From Cladorrhinum sp. PSN259 (taxonomy: Eukaryota; Ascomycota; Sordariomycetes; Sordariales; Podosporaceae), in the NCBI GenBank assembly GCA_033725935.1, contig MU867104.1, positions 248,001 through 312,000 of the forward strand: a stretch of 64,000 nucleotides of DNA. Reading direction: 5' to 3'. The notes below the pieces were generated by a model. The model worked only from the letters and a program-made list of their open reading frames with translations, made no database searches and had not been told where the DNA came from. The position numbers and the translations under genes are program-made. Positions 22,476-35,800 of this stretch are shown one piece after another; within the stretch, counting starts at the first letter, position 1, and each line of letters opens with the position of its first letter.

Positions 22476-23664
22476 GTGGAGGAGTGTGACTGATCAGGTT
22501 CGGTGCATATGTAGTTTCGCGGCGTCGAGGCGTTTGCAGGTTGTGCTTGTGCGGATCGAAGTTTTTTAGACGAAATTCGAATATATATAATAAGAAGATT
22601 TACATGAGTAATATATATGTGCTCTTTTGATATATACTCGACGCGAAGCAAGCAGGTTGTGCCCTTTCTTTGATAGACTGATCCAATTCTTACTTGGGCT
22701 TTTAGTAGACTTGGTTTCCCGTTTAAACTTGGTATTTCGTCTTCATAGATAATTCAACTATTCGCACTGGGTCCCTCGGACTGAGCTGTATATCCTACCC
22801 ATCAAGGCAGCATGGAAGTATCAGCGGTTTGTAGTGTCTGCTTGTCGTACACTTCATTCGAAATGATCAGTGGTTGTGATTATGTTTAAGAAGGAGGTCC
22901 CTCTTTGTCTACCAGTTATCATATATGTGTTATTCCTCCTTAATTCTATGAACAAAACATCTGTAATGATTTGTGGACTTTCCATTTGCTTGACCATCAT
23001 CAAATCACTCTTGACGAGCTGTAACTCTCCTCTCTTCTACATACCTCTCAATTAAGTTCGGTCGTAAAGACTGTGAAAGACGAACGCCCATCTAGGTACG
23101 TACCAGCCTGCCTCGTGATATGCAGTTAAACCAAAAGAATTGTGTCCTGTATATCAGCGTAACGATACTTTATCTCCAGGGTTTTTGCCGGTATAATTTT
23201 TCAATTTAGGGGGGAGGGCTTTCCACCCTTTAGCTCGTGTAAGCAAGCATACACACCACACCCGCAACTTCATCCTTGTCTATGTGAAGTTTCTGGCTGT
23301 TGTTATTCCGTGTAGCCGTCTTATCAGTGTAGAACCATGGGTTTTACTTTCTTTTTTTCAGTCGGTACATTTTTACAAATACTGGTTTTACTTTTGTCTT
23401 GAATGTGTTCGCTCTTGTCTTGCGGTATTTAATTAGTCGGTGAGTTTTATTTGGCTGGCTTGGTCCTTGATTAATGATAAAGTCCCGTTTGTAATGTAAT
23501 GTCTTGCTTCTTTTTGGGTTCCCTCTGTTATTTTATCATCAGTCAAACACACACATGCAGAGACATTCAGAAAACACACTTCCCTTGGTATGAGGACGGG
23601 TTTGTGTTAGCTGTTGTGTAATGTTGCTTGTTTCAGTTCTCGTCAGGGCCCAGCCCGTGTGTGG

Positions 23665-23694
23665 CTTTCTTTCTTTCTTTCTTTCTTTTTTTTT
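23665..23694. repeat. (CTTT)n microsatellite
   Basis: About five tandem CTTT units running into a T tract. Simple sequence repeat in intergenic DNA. Confidence 0.9.
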
Positions 23695-25680
23695 GGTTGA
23701 ATTGGATGGTAGCTAGGCAGATGATGCTTTCTAGCCTTGCAGAACCTCCGTAAAAGGTCCATGTTCAACCGTTAGCTCGGTGCTCAGTCGGCTTCATGTC
23801 CGTACCCTACAGAACCCGATCAAGCAAAGGAATTCAACTGCAGTTCTCTTTGGACGCCACACGCCACTGCCTGCATGAACCTCAAACGATAGAGTCTGGG
23901 CAACTGGGCCCATCCCGTGGCGCAGTCTTACAGAGACTCTCCATCCATGGCCACTATCGCATTCATGGATGGGTGAACCAAGCTCCGAAAGCAAACGCCG
24001 CAGGCAATGAATGTACACTGGCGCTTTATCTGGTTCGCAAGACCGAGGGTACAACCCAACATTGCATCGAGCTTGGTACTACAGCGTTGCTGAGTGTTGC
24101 CGTCTGTGCCTTACATGCGTTTGTAGACATGCTTTACCAATGCACATCTGTGGCTCAAATATACTCACTATTACTCTATGCAGAAAGTAGCCTCAGCAAA
24201 CTCCAACGTCCCCCTCTTTTTTCCTGACATGGATGACGATGATGAGGGGGATTGTGACTGTTGGGTCAGCAGACGGAAGTTCGTTGTTTTCCTGACTTGA
24301 CGCCGTAGTGCTGCTTCTATCCTACTTTATGCTGTGCCTCCTGCCGAGGAGCTCCTGCGCCACCTCCACTGCTTCCCTCTCATCCTTCCGATCCAACTAA
24401 TACCTCACTTTGACAAGGACCAGGCTTATCTGGGGATATTGATGCCTAACCCAGAAGATCAGATGATTAACCAGCAGAGATTCGGTGGTCGCAATCCAAA
24501 CGGGATGGGATCATTGTTGTGATCGCTCATGTGGCCGAGGACCGAGACAGAGGTGGCAGTCTTTTTCTTTCCTGTCGGGGTTGCGAGAACCCAAGAGCCA
24601 ATAAGTGTGGCAGAAGGTCTATTGTAGGGAATACAAGTCAGACCAGACGGGACCGATGGTGCAACGAGACGGTTACCTAGCCTCACCTTCTCTTGCAGCC
24701 AATGTGCAGCTTTGACACAGACGGGCGGTCCTGTCTCGTCTCGTCTTGAAGTCGATGGGATGACCGTGGTGTACACAGTCAGTCACACAACATTGGCGAC
24801 CCGGAGGTTTGGGCGGGCGATGGAAACCTGTAAACGGCTCCGGGCAGAGCAATGCGGACAGCCATAAATTCCGCCATATAAATCCTGCGTGCGTCTCCTC
24901 GGTGCCCACCCCCTATCTCCACCCCCTATGCCGCTCCCTTTTTCTCATGCCAAACAAAAACATACCACACGCTCATCTACCCAAGCTTGCCACTAAGCAG
25001 TCACTCGTCGTCGGTCGAGACCCTTGTGTCTGCTCTTTGCACACCCGATCCCTTGCGTCTAATATGCACGCACCCGGCCAGCATAGCCGTAGTGGACTGC
25101 TACACCACATAGCGGTAAAACAATAATGCATAGGAATCACCAGCGGGAAAGGTGATGTACATCAGGCCCTATGGTCAGAGACCACGAGGCCCAAGAGAAG
25201 ACCAGATCTCTGAGACCTTCCAGCCTCCCTTTTCCCTTTTGTGCCACAACGCCCTTGGACACTGTGCCGCAGCAGATGGCTTTGTGCTCTGGTTGGTTGG
25301 TTCCAAGAGGAGTTGGTCTCTGTTACTCATACTGGTGTCGTCAGAGAAACAACTGAATAAGAGACTAGAAGACCATAATGCAATCTGGAGCCAGCTTGCG
25401 TGGCACAGGACAAGATGGGACGAGTGTAGACCAGCCTCTATAACCGAGAAGCTTGGTAAACAGCTGTTATTGTCGCCCTTGTCAAGTCTGAAGGTGGCAA
25501 CCAAAAGAGATGGAGTGGTACATGGAGATTGACTGGCAGATGATTCAGACACCACCAGCTTGTGCACTCGAAGGATAAACAGAGAGCCTGTTGGTTTCGT
25601 GTGTGTGTGTCCCCGTGTTTGCACTTTCTAAGCAAGCATTGAACACGGCATTCAAATTGCGCGTGCAATGCCCGTCGTCT

Positions 25681-25713
25681 CAAAAAAAATAAAAAAATAA
25701 TAATAATAATTTT
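25681..25713. repeat. A-rich / (AAT)n low-complexity tract
   Basis: A runs interrupted by single T, then four to five ATA/AAT units, then a T run. Confidence 0.85.
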
Positions 25714-26980
25714 TCCATGCATTCGTGATTCCTGAACCAGAATGAACCCACCATCAGAGACAGCAAGTGAAAGCAGCATCCCTGATGCCGCAAACAAACC
25801 AAACACCACCAGACAGGGTAGAGGCCTGAAAAGCATCATGCCACTCGGCTGTTTTCTCGAAGCATCTCAACAAAAGGGGAGAGTATTGTACCCATGAGGC
25901 GAGACGGTATCGGCCGGCTGTCTGTGGTCGATGAGAAAGACATTTGCTCGTCTCACGAAAGCCGAGACCAGCAAAACAAACTCAACTGAATCATCTCCGG
26001 ACGATGTAACTCACACAGGGCCTCCAAAGTCACGAGACAGAAGGGTGCTTTCTTGATTTACCCACTTGGTCCCCGGACTTGCCGCGGGTATCATCATGAC
26101 TTTGACGGCATCGTCCGCTCTGGTAATTGTCATGACACAACATGAACGAAGATCCTCCATTCGCTCATTTCCAGTAGTCGCATGTTTCTGTTTAGAAAAA
26201 ACACCATGTTGTAGCCTGAGGTAGGCGAGAAGGAGATCTTTGGTTTTGCCGATCCATCAACATCGATATAGCCCCCTATCGATGCAGGTTAACATTCTGC
26301 CGGTAAATGAGAGGGGTCAATATAACTGAAAGGCGCAGCCCGGCGGCCTGCGGCGGCTTCAATCACAACCGGCCAAGCACAGCGAGATCACCAGGGCCCT
26401 TGATCATCATCAAGTCCCTGAGAATATACAGATAGTGGACACTATGCACCATGATGAAGGGAAGCAGCCTCAAGCAAACGGGTAGCGAGAAGTCGCCAAA
26501 CTTTGGGGATGTCGTTTACATCATACCTGCTCCTATACAACTTTCAACCGTCATCTACCCACGCCCCTTATCGTGTAGTTGCAGAGGTCAAGAAACTGGG
26601 CTCTTTGATAGGCAATATCACCCGATGTTCTAGCGATTGGATAGGAACAAAATCCTGATAGTGACGCCGGAGGAGCGCTGCAGGTGATGACGATGATGAT
26701 GGTGATGGTGTGATGTGACTGTCATCAGCGTGTCTGTTTTATCCCCTCATGGAATCTGTCGAGTGAAGATCGGGTTCACAGTGTCACGCAAGTTCAACCC
26801 ACTTGATCGGCTGCGTCGGGGAGAGGGTCCTGCTCCGGATTATGAACACGGGCGCTCGTCCGTGCTGTGAGACCCACAGCTCCGGTAGTTAGGTGTGAGT
26901 GGTCCCGAGTGAAGCGGCGCAGCGTTGATCGCCTCCGGAAGGTGAGACGCTTATCCTAGCGATAACCCAGCGTGGTCTAT

Positions 26981-26998
26981 GGCCGCTTGGCCTAATGG
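26981..26998 (+). pseudogene. 5' fragment resembling tRNA-Arg
   Basis: The 18 bases GGCCGCTTGGCCTAATGG match, from memory, the acceptor strand, D-stem and D-loop start (A box) of the tRNA-Arg common in fungi. Directly after this the sequence leaves the tRNA pattern, and no anticodon arm or B box (GGTTCGA) follows in the next 200 bases, so it cannot be a complete tRNA. Chance or a tRNA-derived relic are both possible. Confidence 0.35.
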
Positions 26999-29900
26999 GA
27001 TCAGCGGTAAATCATGACGCTGCTGGTCACTCAAGAGGTAAGTGAGCCGAGTGAAACCGTTTATGGCACATATGGAGATCCCTATCGTCACTGCCAATGC
27101 ATTCCGTAGTCATGGTAGTAGTGTTGTGCGAGACTATTGGTCTCTCATTCTCACTATCGCCCCCTTCGCCTCTGCCTTCCTCAATCACGGGCCATCGATC
27201 GAGATTTCGACGACTGGAAAAGGGGGTTGACTGCTAAAAGAACTGCGGAGTACACTCAGACGGATGGTAGCACTGAAGTAGGCGACATGCATCACCGCTC
27301 GAGCAGTGGTACGGAATCAACGCTCGCTTAACTGGCCTGTGTGTGTCAATACAAACAACCCGCATTTTGGTGGTTTCGGGATGTGCCGGTCTCCCTTGAA
27401 CCGCATTCGCTTGGCGCACTTTTTGTTTCGTGTGTGTTTCTCGAATAGCCCTTTTTTTCTTCTTTTCTCATGCCGCATTGCTGGAAGTGAGACCTAGGAA
27501 CCCTGCCAAGGCTAAATCGCCGTCTATATTGTATAGTCGGGTGCTATGGCATGATGTATCCATCACCATAAGATCGACATTTCTCAGGCTTGACGCGGCC
27601 TGCAGGTATGAGCGCCGTTGAGAAACAATACTCCGGTAGACGATGTCTGATGGAACCAGGGTTTGAGTATGGCCAGAGTTGTGTGCCGAGAATGCATGAG
27701 ATATGCTGTGATCGCCCTGCTACATTACGAGAAGACCAACTAGGCAGTGTTTGAGAAGCGTCTGCGGAATGGGGGCGGTCCCAACGGCAGGGCACCATGT
27801 AGCAGCCAGATCGGACGACGAACAGAGGGACTTTCTGTTTGGCCTGCCTGGCAAGCCCCTGAGTTGATGATGATCATGTGCCTGTTGCCAATAGAAAACA
27901 GAGTGATATTGGATGTGATGGGATTCCCGAAGCCTTGCAGTTGGGATGCGTGATCACGCGCAGGACCGAGCGCTACAAGTACTTGAAGAAGGCTTCTGGA
28001 AGCTGGCTGAGCCACTTGAAATACCGTGGTAATGCTAATTCGCCAACCATGGTTCCGCGAGGGATTCGAGTGGGATGCACCGTTGATTGCGTGCACGAGG
28101 TTGCCAATCATGGCACCTTGCAATCTTGTTCAAAAGCTGGATAAGACGAATCCGACGACTTTGAGTGGTTCCTAATATTGACGACAATCTTGATTCCAGT
28201 CCTTGTATGGCACCGTATAAAGTCGGGGCGTCATGATATACAGTTCCTGTGATTGGCCCGTGAGACAGCGGTGAGTTTCAACGTTGAGCAGGCTGCCCAA
28301 TGGCATACTTGGAGTTGAGATCTCACAATTTTCTGGATTCGCGGAACCGCTTGCTAAAGATGCAGTGACCCGATGTTAAGGCCGCCACCTGCCTTCCCGA
28401 TGCGCTGGAAGGCGGGTTGATGATAAAGGCATGGCGCCTGCTACGTAAGGATCCTCTTTGGAGGTCTCAAAAGCTGGCCCGCGACTGGGGGGGTTGGAAT
28501 GGCAGAAGGCAAAATACCCCGACGGGAGGATGGCCAGGTCTCATGCGGCCTCGGCGGTTCGAGGCGGAAATAGGTTTTGACAGTAGGTGTCTGTATGGAA
28601 TGCTTCGTGCTATTCAGGAATACCTGGGGTTCCCAAGAAATATTGATGCATGGGCACCAGGTTGGGGTGCATGGATGCAAGCGGAGGAAACCACCGGGAT
28701 TGCTGACGGTTGAAAAACTCAAACGCCGCTCATCATCATCGCCATCACCCTTCATGATCAAATGTTGAGAAATGTGTGCCGCACACGGGCAGAGGACTCT
28801 CAAAAGTTTCCGGTGGTGTACCTGGGGAATGAGCATCCCACTGGCTGGTGGTCAACTGGCTCCTTCCGCCGGCCAATCCGCTTGCAGCCCGTTTGCCCAG
28901 GGTTGGCAGGTTCGACAGCCTCACTTTCCCTCAATCCTGTCGCTGCCTTTCGGTCAGACACGGCCCTCGAATCGACACAGGATTGCGAGGCGGCAGCAGG
29001 GATCTCATGCGACCATTGCGACGTTGGGCGGTGGGGCAAAAGAAGAATCTTCAAATATTGTGCTTCGAAAAGGAAATTTAGAGGTGTCATTGACAACATC
29101 GCAAATGTTCCATCTCCATCTCCTTGTCTAACGGCAATCGCTGTGGAACAGGCTAACAGCCCACCGCCCCGGCGTCGTTCCCCTGCCTGTGAAATCGTGA
29201 AATCGCTCTCGCTTTGGCCGCTTTCTGGCGTGAGCTCATCGCTAATCTTCCCACACCATGCCTTGCCAAGGCGCCTTCAAAAGTGTTTGGGTCATTTGGG
29301 GTCATTATCACCAGTGCTGCTGCAACATGTTTATCCAAATTACTCGATGCACATAATCCAGAAACATGGTAGCAATTGGAGGCGCTTGGAAGGTCCAAAT
29401 CTCACCACCTCTACAGGCGACCGAGCCATGTCACCCACCTTTTTCCACCCACCCTTCACTACCCCCTTGTTTTGACTGATCTGCAGAAGGAGCGAGAAAC
29501 AGAAACGGGATTTCACTTTCGCTCTGGGGACTTCAATGTCCGTCACAGCCGGTTTATCAGCGCCACAGCAAGGGATCCATGGACAGACGAGCCACAGGCA
29601 ATGTCATGACAGCTCTTGGGACTCATCAAACACGGGCTTGTGATGACCACAATGACGGATATCGTCAAATTCGATAGATTGCCGGCCCCCCAGTCTGAGC
29701 CACATTCATTCATTTTAGTGCATCTTCGTCATCGGCTTCCTTTGAGGAAACCTTTTGCCTTCTCAGCCGTTTCGTCGCCCGACAGCAGAAAAGCAGAAAA
29801 AAGAAAGAAAAACCGATGCAAGTCACGGGCCTCGCTGGGATTTGCCCGACACACCACCACGCACATTGGCACACAAAGACATCAGTCCACACATGCCCCA

Positions 29901-30539
29901 CCTTTGCTTCTGATGGCAGTGGAGACGGCTGGCGGCGGGCGGTGACACACACATCGTCTTGGGCGGGCGTGGAGCAGGCGTGAGTGGGCGTGAGTGTGTC
30001 AGCGCCCCCCAGCCCAGCCCTTGTCCTCGTAATTGCTCTTCGTCACAAACCACTCTCGCTGTGCATTAGCGGCAAGCCTCAAGAGGGATTAGACCCATAT
30101 TTTGGGCCATCCTTGGGTGTCCTTGGCCACTCAAGAGCCACAGCCATACACCCACATCATGCTCCTTCTGACCTAGCGCCGCGCACCCAAGATTAAGAAT
30201 AGGTTGGCGCATTGAAGTCCCATGGATCCATCGACATCCACCGTCTGGATGTGCTGGCCTGTGCCATTGCGGTACGTACCCCCGGCCCAAACTGACATGG
30301 GATGTCTGGGGCCAATCAAGCCACTGGGAGACGACGGCGAAACCACGCAATTCGGGAACCCTTGTCTGAGTACAGGGGGTACACAGGTACAGAGATACCT
30401 GGCTGCTGCAAGTACCAGCCTGTCTTCTCCGTCTCTCTCTGTGTCTTTGACGGGGCGGCAGAGTGAGAGAGCGAACCACTCAGTGACAGCCATTATCACC
30501 AACAAATATCAATCATATCCAGCCCGCCTATCTTCTGTG

Positions 30540-31250
30540 ATGCCTCACAGTGTTGCTGCTCCCTCACCACCACCACCACCACCCTTTTTCTCCAACACTC
30601 ATTTTTAATAAAACTACCTTTTCCCCCTTCTTCTCTCCTCCTTCTTCCCTTCCGCCCCTTCGACCCCTCCTTCGACTTCCTATTCGACCTCACTTCCCTC
30701 TTCCGAAAACATCCAGGGCCACATGTGGACGCTTCAGTTCCTCCCCCATTAACACCTAACGACATCCAACACGCAGCTCCCGAAACTGCACATTTCTATT
30801 CCACCTTGACTCGTTCACTCGAAGTCAGATAATCCATTCCCATCCATCTATCTACCTTACCTCGTTCTTTGTTGCAAACCCGGACAACCATCCTTACCTC
30901 CACTGCCACACTCTGCCTTTCCCTTGCCAGGAAATAGCGAGGAACCAGGCCGAGGTCAGCCCGCTGTAAGAACAAAGGACGACAACTTTCCTCTTCTGGT
31001 TTCCCTTTTTGGTATTAGACGAGATATCGCCCTCCCATTCCAAGGACCCGGCTTCTTCCAAGGGCATCTCTTTTTTAATTTTCCCTTTTCTCTCACCTTT
31101 GGATTTCCTGGACTCCCGGACTTGTTCTTGCCCAAGGTCAAGGCTCTCATTTTGCCCCACACCTAACCCAAGCCCAAGCCCAAGCCCAATCCGATACGGA
31201 GATAAGTTTGCCAGGAGACCTTTATTCTTGTGAGAGGACCGGACCATATC
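30540..31250 (+). promoter_or_regulatory. Pyrimidine-rich leader/promoter of the Ran1-like kinase gene
   Basis: About 600 bases with long C/T runs, a (CAC) repeat at 30565-30590 and a short GCCCAA tandem (31168-31190). Long CT-rich leaders are usual just before start codons of highly regulated genes in filamentous ascomycetes. Several upstream ATGs occur, but the transcript start is unknown. Confidence 0.4.
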
Positions 31251-32827
31251 ATGCAGCAGCAGCATGTTTCGGTATTTGGGTATCCCACTCCACCAGCATC
31301 ACCAGCATTCGACCAGAGGTTGCATCTCAACGTCCATCACCAACAGTGCCAGCCCCGATACGTCCCCTTGTCCCCGGAGGAGAGGTTAGGAAGGTTCATC
31401 ACGCCGTCACTTCAACTCACGGGGATCATCGGGACCGGGGCTTATGGAGTGGTATATGCCGCAGTCGACACCGTCACCAACATTCAGTATGCCGTCAAGT
31501 GCCTGAGCAAGTTCAATCTGGATGGGAGCCCGCTGGACCGTCGCCAAGTCTCTTTCCAGAACCGGGAAATCAGGCTTCACTACAACGCCTCGGACCATCC
31601 CAATGTCGTTTCCATGCACAAGATCATCGACTTTCCCGACTGCATCTACGTTATCCTGGAGTATTGCCCCGAAGGTGACTTGTTCTACAACATTACCGAG
31701 TGCGGAAGATACGTTGGTAAGGACGAACTGGCCAAGCGGGTTTTCCTTCAGATTCTGGATGCCGTCGAGTACTGCCACAACCACGGAATTTACCACCGGG
31801 ATTTAAAGCCGGAGAACATCCTCGTCTCTGACAACGGCGAGACTGTCAAGTTGGCAGACTTTGGCCTCGCAATTGCGTCTGAACGATCCGAAGATTACGG
31901 ATGCGGTTCAACCTTCTATATGTCTCCAGGTAAGTTTTTCGTACTCGACCTACACTATCCTGAGCGTTCGACTGACTCTGTTTAGAATGCCTGGACCACA
32001 CGTCAAGGAAGCCCTTCTACTACTGCGCCCCCAATGATGTCTGGAGCCTCGGGGTAATTCTGGTGAACCTTACCTGTGGGCGTAACCCGTGGAAACAGGC
32101 ATCTGTCGATGATTCCACTTACCGCGCCTTTACCAGGAACCAGGACTTTCTCAAGACCATCCTTCCCGTGTCGGACCAGCTGAACGACATTCTTGCAAGG
32201 ATTTTCACGCGTAACCCGGACCACAGAATTACACTTGCCGAGCTTCGGGCGAGAATTCTTTCGTGCCCCCGGTTTACCGAATCACAAGCGGCACAGCTCC
32301 CATCACCGCCTGCATCACCAGAGCACACCACCCAATACGTTTCTGAGGAATCCGCCATCGAAGACGACGACGATGAGTTCGACTCGGCGCCGCTCTCGCC
32401 TGCATCGTCAGATGGAGAGTCGACTTGCTCGTCGGATGAAGGATCACTCACATCGACATGCTCAAGCATTGAAGACCTCGAAGAAGATGACGATTTTTTC
32501 CAAGAAATCCCAGAGGCCAAGACCCCCCCACCAATGGCACCACATGGAGAGCCAGCAATCTACGAAGCACCAGAGGAACCAGGAGTTGTGGCTTACCACC
32601 ATCACCCACAGGAGTACCACCAATATGCGGCACCAGTACCAGAACCAATTCACGCCATGCCCATTCACCACGTCCAGCAACAGATGTGCGCCCCGCAGCC
32701 CAAGTTTCAACTGCATCAGTACGTCTGGGACATGTTCAAGTTTACCGCTCCTCCGCCCCAACTCCATCATCCAATTCCGTTCCACCACCAGGTTCCTCTG
32801 TTTGCCCACATGCAAGGATGCTATTAA
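31251..32827 (+). CDS. Ran1/Sks1-family serine/threonine protein kinase
   Basis: Two exons, 31251-31929 and 31986-32827, with a 56-bp phase-1 intron, give 506 residues. The start is the first in-frame ATG (MQQQHVSVFGYPTPPASP). The kinase domain spans about residues 56-345: GTGAYGVVYAA loop, YAVKCLSK lysine, YHRDLKPENIL, LADFGLA, and a CGSTFYMSPE activation segment interrupted by the intron, then NDVWSLGVILVNLTCGRNPW. That DVWSLG...CGRNPW wording and the P-E-C-L-D after the activation loop match the Ran1/Pat1-Sks1-Vhs1 group. S. pombe Ran1/Pat1 restrains meiosis and Sks1-type kinases act in nutrient signalling. The C-terminal 150 residues are acidic, then His/Pro/Gln-rich, and look disordered. 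The exact role here is inferred only. Confidence 0.88.
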
Positions 32828-35800
32828 GCCTCTCCCAACCCATCGGATTGGACTTGTCTACCTTTACCAGGGACATTGATCTCGTCATCTTCCAAGGAAT
32901 CATATATCGGATCCCCTCTTCCTGCCAAGAGGAATGGACTCATAACGTTTATTTTTACTTTTTGTTTGTTTCATTTGTTTTTTCTTCTTTCATTGATGGC
33001 TATCGCTCGTCCTGCCCCACAATCATGAAGTATGATATACTCCATTGCCTGGCGCCTTTTTCTGGAGCAACCAAAAAGCCAAAAATCCTATCTTCTCTTG
33101 TTTATATTTTTATGAAAAACATTTTTTTTTTTTTTGGTTTGGGTCGGGAAGGTTTTCTGCTATTATAAAACAAGCGTGGAGTTAGGATGGGGCCACGACC
33201 ATTTGGGCGGTCAGTGGTTTGTTTATTTCTGGAGGAGGGGCGGATCTTTTGTCATTTTCGGTAACATATGGAAAGCATTCATGGTCGAATTCGGCGCAAG
33301 GAAATGGGATACACATTTTTTTCAGGTTTGGAAATTTGTTTTGCGACAAACTTTAACAAGCCACTTTTTCTGTTTGGGAGGAAGGAAAGAAGGAAATTAC
33401 GTTTGGTGTATAGCTGGCTGTTTGATTTTTCATAACAAAAATACCCCAATATTATTTAGAAGGCGGGGGGGAGTATTTGAACAAAAGAGGGGGGCGGGAA
33501 CAACAACGCTTCTTTTTATTTACTCAGGCATGATACCACGGTTTTCTCTTCTCTTTTCACCTGTTTCTTGTTATGGAATACTCGAATCATAATGGGGATA
33601 TCAATTACGAGGAAAGGAAGGGCGATATTACGTTCTAGACAGTACCCCATGGGGTCAATAGCCCCCCCCCCCGTTTGAGTGTGCAATTATAGTCACACAT
33701 ACGACTTAGACATAGCAAAATGCGCAGATTTTTTTTAGTCACCAAGTTTTTGGAACCTTTTGCCGTTTTCTTTGTGTGATAGCTCCCGAAACTCTGGGGA
33801 TCGAATCTGATTCCGTATATCCGGGCCGATTCTGAGGCGTTCTTATCGCCCCGTACCCTTTTTCTTTGTTTGTTGCGGCGGGAGATACAGAGTTGCCCCA
33901 GCACGCCACATTGCATAGGAATATTTTGCTCACTGTCACTCTCCTCGCTTTCTCAAGGCGGGATATCTTCGAGGCCGGGCGGCATTGGACTCTGATTTGT
34001 TCATGAAGGAGATGAGTAAAAGGCACGTGATGTATGTGACATGCTGACCATCCGGGATCCTGTCCTCTCTCTCTTGCGCCCGGGTTTGGTGTGGACGGGA
34101 TGAAGGTGTAATGCCAAGAACTCTGCCAGTGTGAGGTTTATTTATCCCTCAGAGTGAAATTGAGCGGTCAGGATGGTTGAAGAGGCTTGGCTCTTTGATT
34201 CGTTGCCCCATAGCGCGGTACTCAATTACTACACAAGCGTGCAGATGGGCGCCACGTCGCCTTACATTTCCGTTTTGTTGTTTATTTACTATTCCACGAT
34301 CATGCACGCCTTGCATTTTGTTTTCTTTCTCTTGTTGCTCATGTGATGCCTCTCGAAGCCTCCTTGAAAAGAAAGGCCTGGTGGAGTCCCTCGTGGCCTC
34401 CAGGAGTCACCGACGAAAAGATTGAAGAGAAGTTATCGTTGAAGAAATGAGAGAAACCGGAATGAGGCTTTCACTTTCTGCAGGTTTCCAAAACCCAAAC
34501 ACCTTTCTTTTCATTGGGCGAATGTCTTGTTGATGTTCCCACACTTGCATGCAAGACGGGGCGAGCGAGGCCAAGAAGAGATTTTTGATGTGGTTTCTCT
34601 TCGGCTAGCGCGCACCTGCACGAGTCCAATAGTGGCATAGTTTTATTATTATTATTCTTTTTTTTTCCTTCTGTGATATTCCAGGACAGATTCAAAACTT
34701 GGGCGCAACTGGAGAAGCCTGCAACGCTGGCTAGTGTCGTTAGTGGAATGGTGGCCTGAGCGTCATTCCCACCTCTTCCCCACCTCCAAAGCTTCCAGGC
34801 TTTCTTCGTGCCCCTCTTTTTACCCCTCCACCAATGCACATCGACATCCAGCTTTTCCCAGCTTTTCCAGCCCCCCTTATCTGCATCACACAGCCTTCGG
34901 CCAACCTCAACGTCTCCATTTCGGGCATCCAGGACCTGCCGGCTGCATGGGGTGCTGCCATTTCTTTACACTTGATTCAAGATTTTTTGCCACTCGACAC
35001 CTGATACGGACGTACCCCTCCGCAAAGCCCCTCCAGTTCAGCATCAGAATCACCATCATTAATCGAATCTCGATCGACCGAGTCAAATCCGCGCGTGTTC
35101 CGTTTCGTCGGTTTCGTTTACCTTGCTTATCAACTCCCGTCTTTCTGAGCCGTCCACCATCTCTCTGCCGTGTCTCTTTCTCTGCTTGGATTGCTTGGCT
35201 CCCCTTGGCTTGGAAAGCGGGCTGTGTGGAAGACGGCCCGGATCCCAATTACTGATGCTGGTGATGACCTCTGTTAGCTTTCCGATCTTCCCGCTGATCC
35301 TGGGGGTATCGACGACGACAAAGTGCCATTTGGGAACCCGCTAGACTGATCACCAACGCGGGTCTGACCTTGTGTCTCGTAGCGGCTGGGCCGACGTCGA
35401 AGCAACAGCAAGACGCGAGTGCTAAAGTGCTTGCATTAGCGTGTCTTGGAACTGCCACCCCGATGCCAGTCAAACCACTCGATGGGCTGACTTGGGTGCT
35501 TCTTACATCCCATCATCAGCCAATCAATTAAGGAAGTGGGGGGCAGGGACGATGGTCATCCATCACTGCTTCCTGCACAGCTGAATGGCCGGAACCTGCC
35601 CTGAGCTGCTGAGCGCATAAACAAGCCCACATCTGGTCTCGCTGGCAGGAACGGCATCTGGCGGTGAGGGAATGACGGTCCATTCAACGGCCAGAACCGA
35701 GTGCTCTTGGATGGATAGAGTTGCCGGCAATGCAATATGGGTTGGGTGATTATTATGCCATGGAGGCAAGTTGTCAGCCAACCCACCCCAGCATTTCACG

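Larger units (their letters stand above)
22476..31250. other. Gene-poor region, 8.8 kb, no supported protein gene
   Basis: I checked both strands for splice-joined frames with any family signature and found none. Frames reach 237 codons (28762-29475) but are low-complexity or unlike known proteins. Visible contents: a CTTT microsatellite (23665-23694), an A-rich (AAT) tract (25681-25713), GAT-rich tracts (24230-24246, 26688-26712), a tRNA-Arg-like 5' half (26981-26998), a (CAC) run (30565-30590) and a long pyrimidine-rich stretch (30540-31140) leading into the Ran1-like kinase. It may include non-coding transcripts or a long 5' leader. Confidence 0.45.

Noticed and set aside
28762..29475. 237-codon plus-strand frame in the gene-poor region
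   Set aside because: Composition is irregular, it overlaps equal-length frames on other frames and strand, and nothing in it resembles a known protein or a usual fungal start context.
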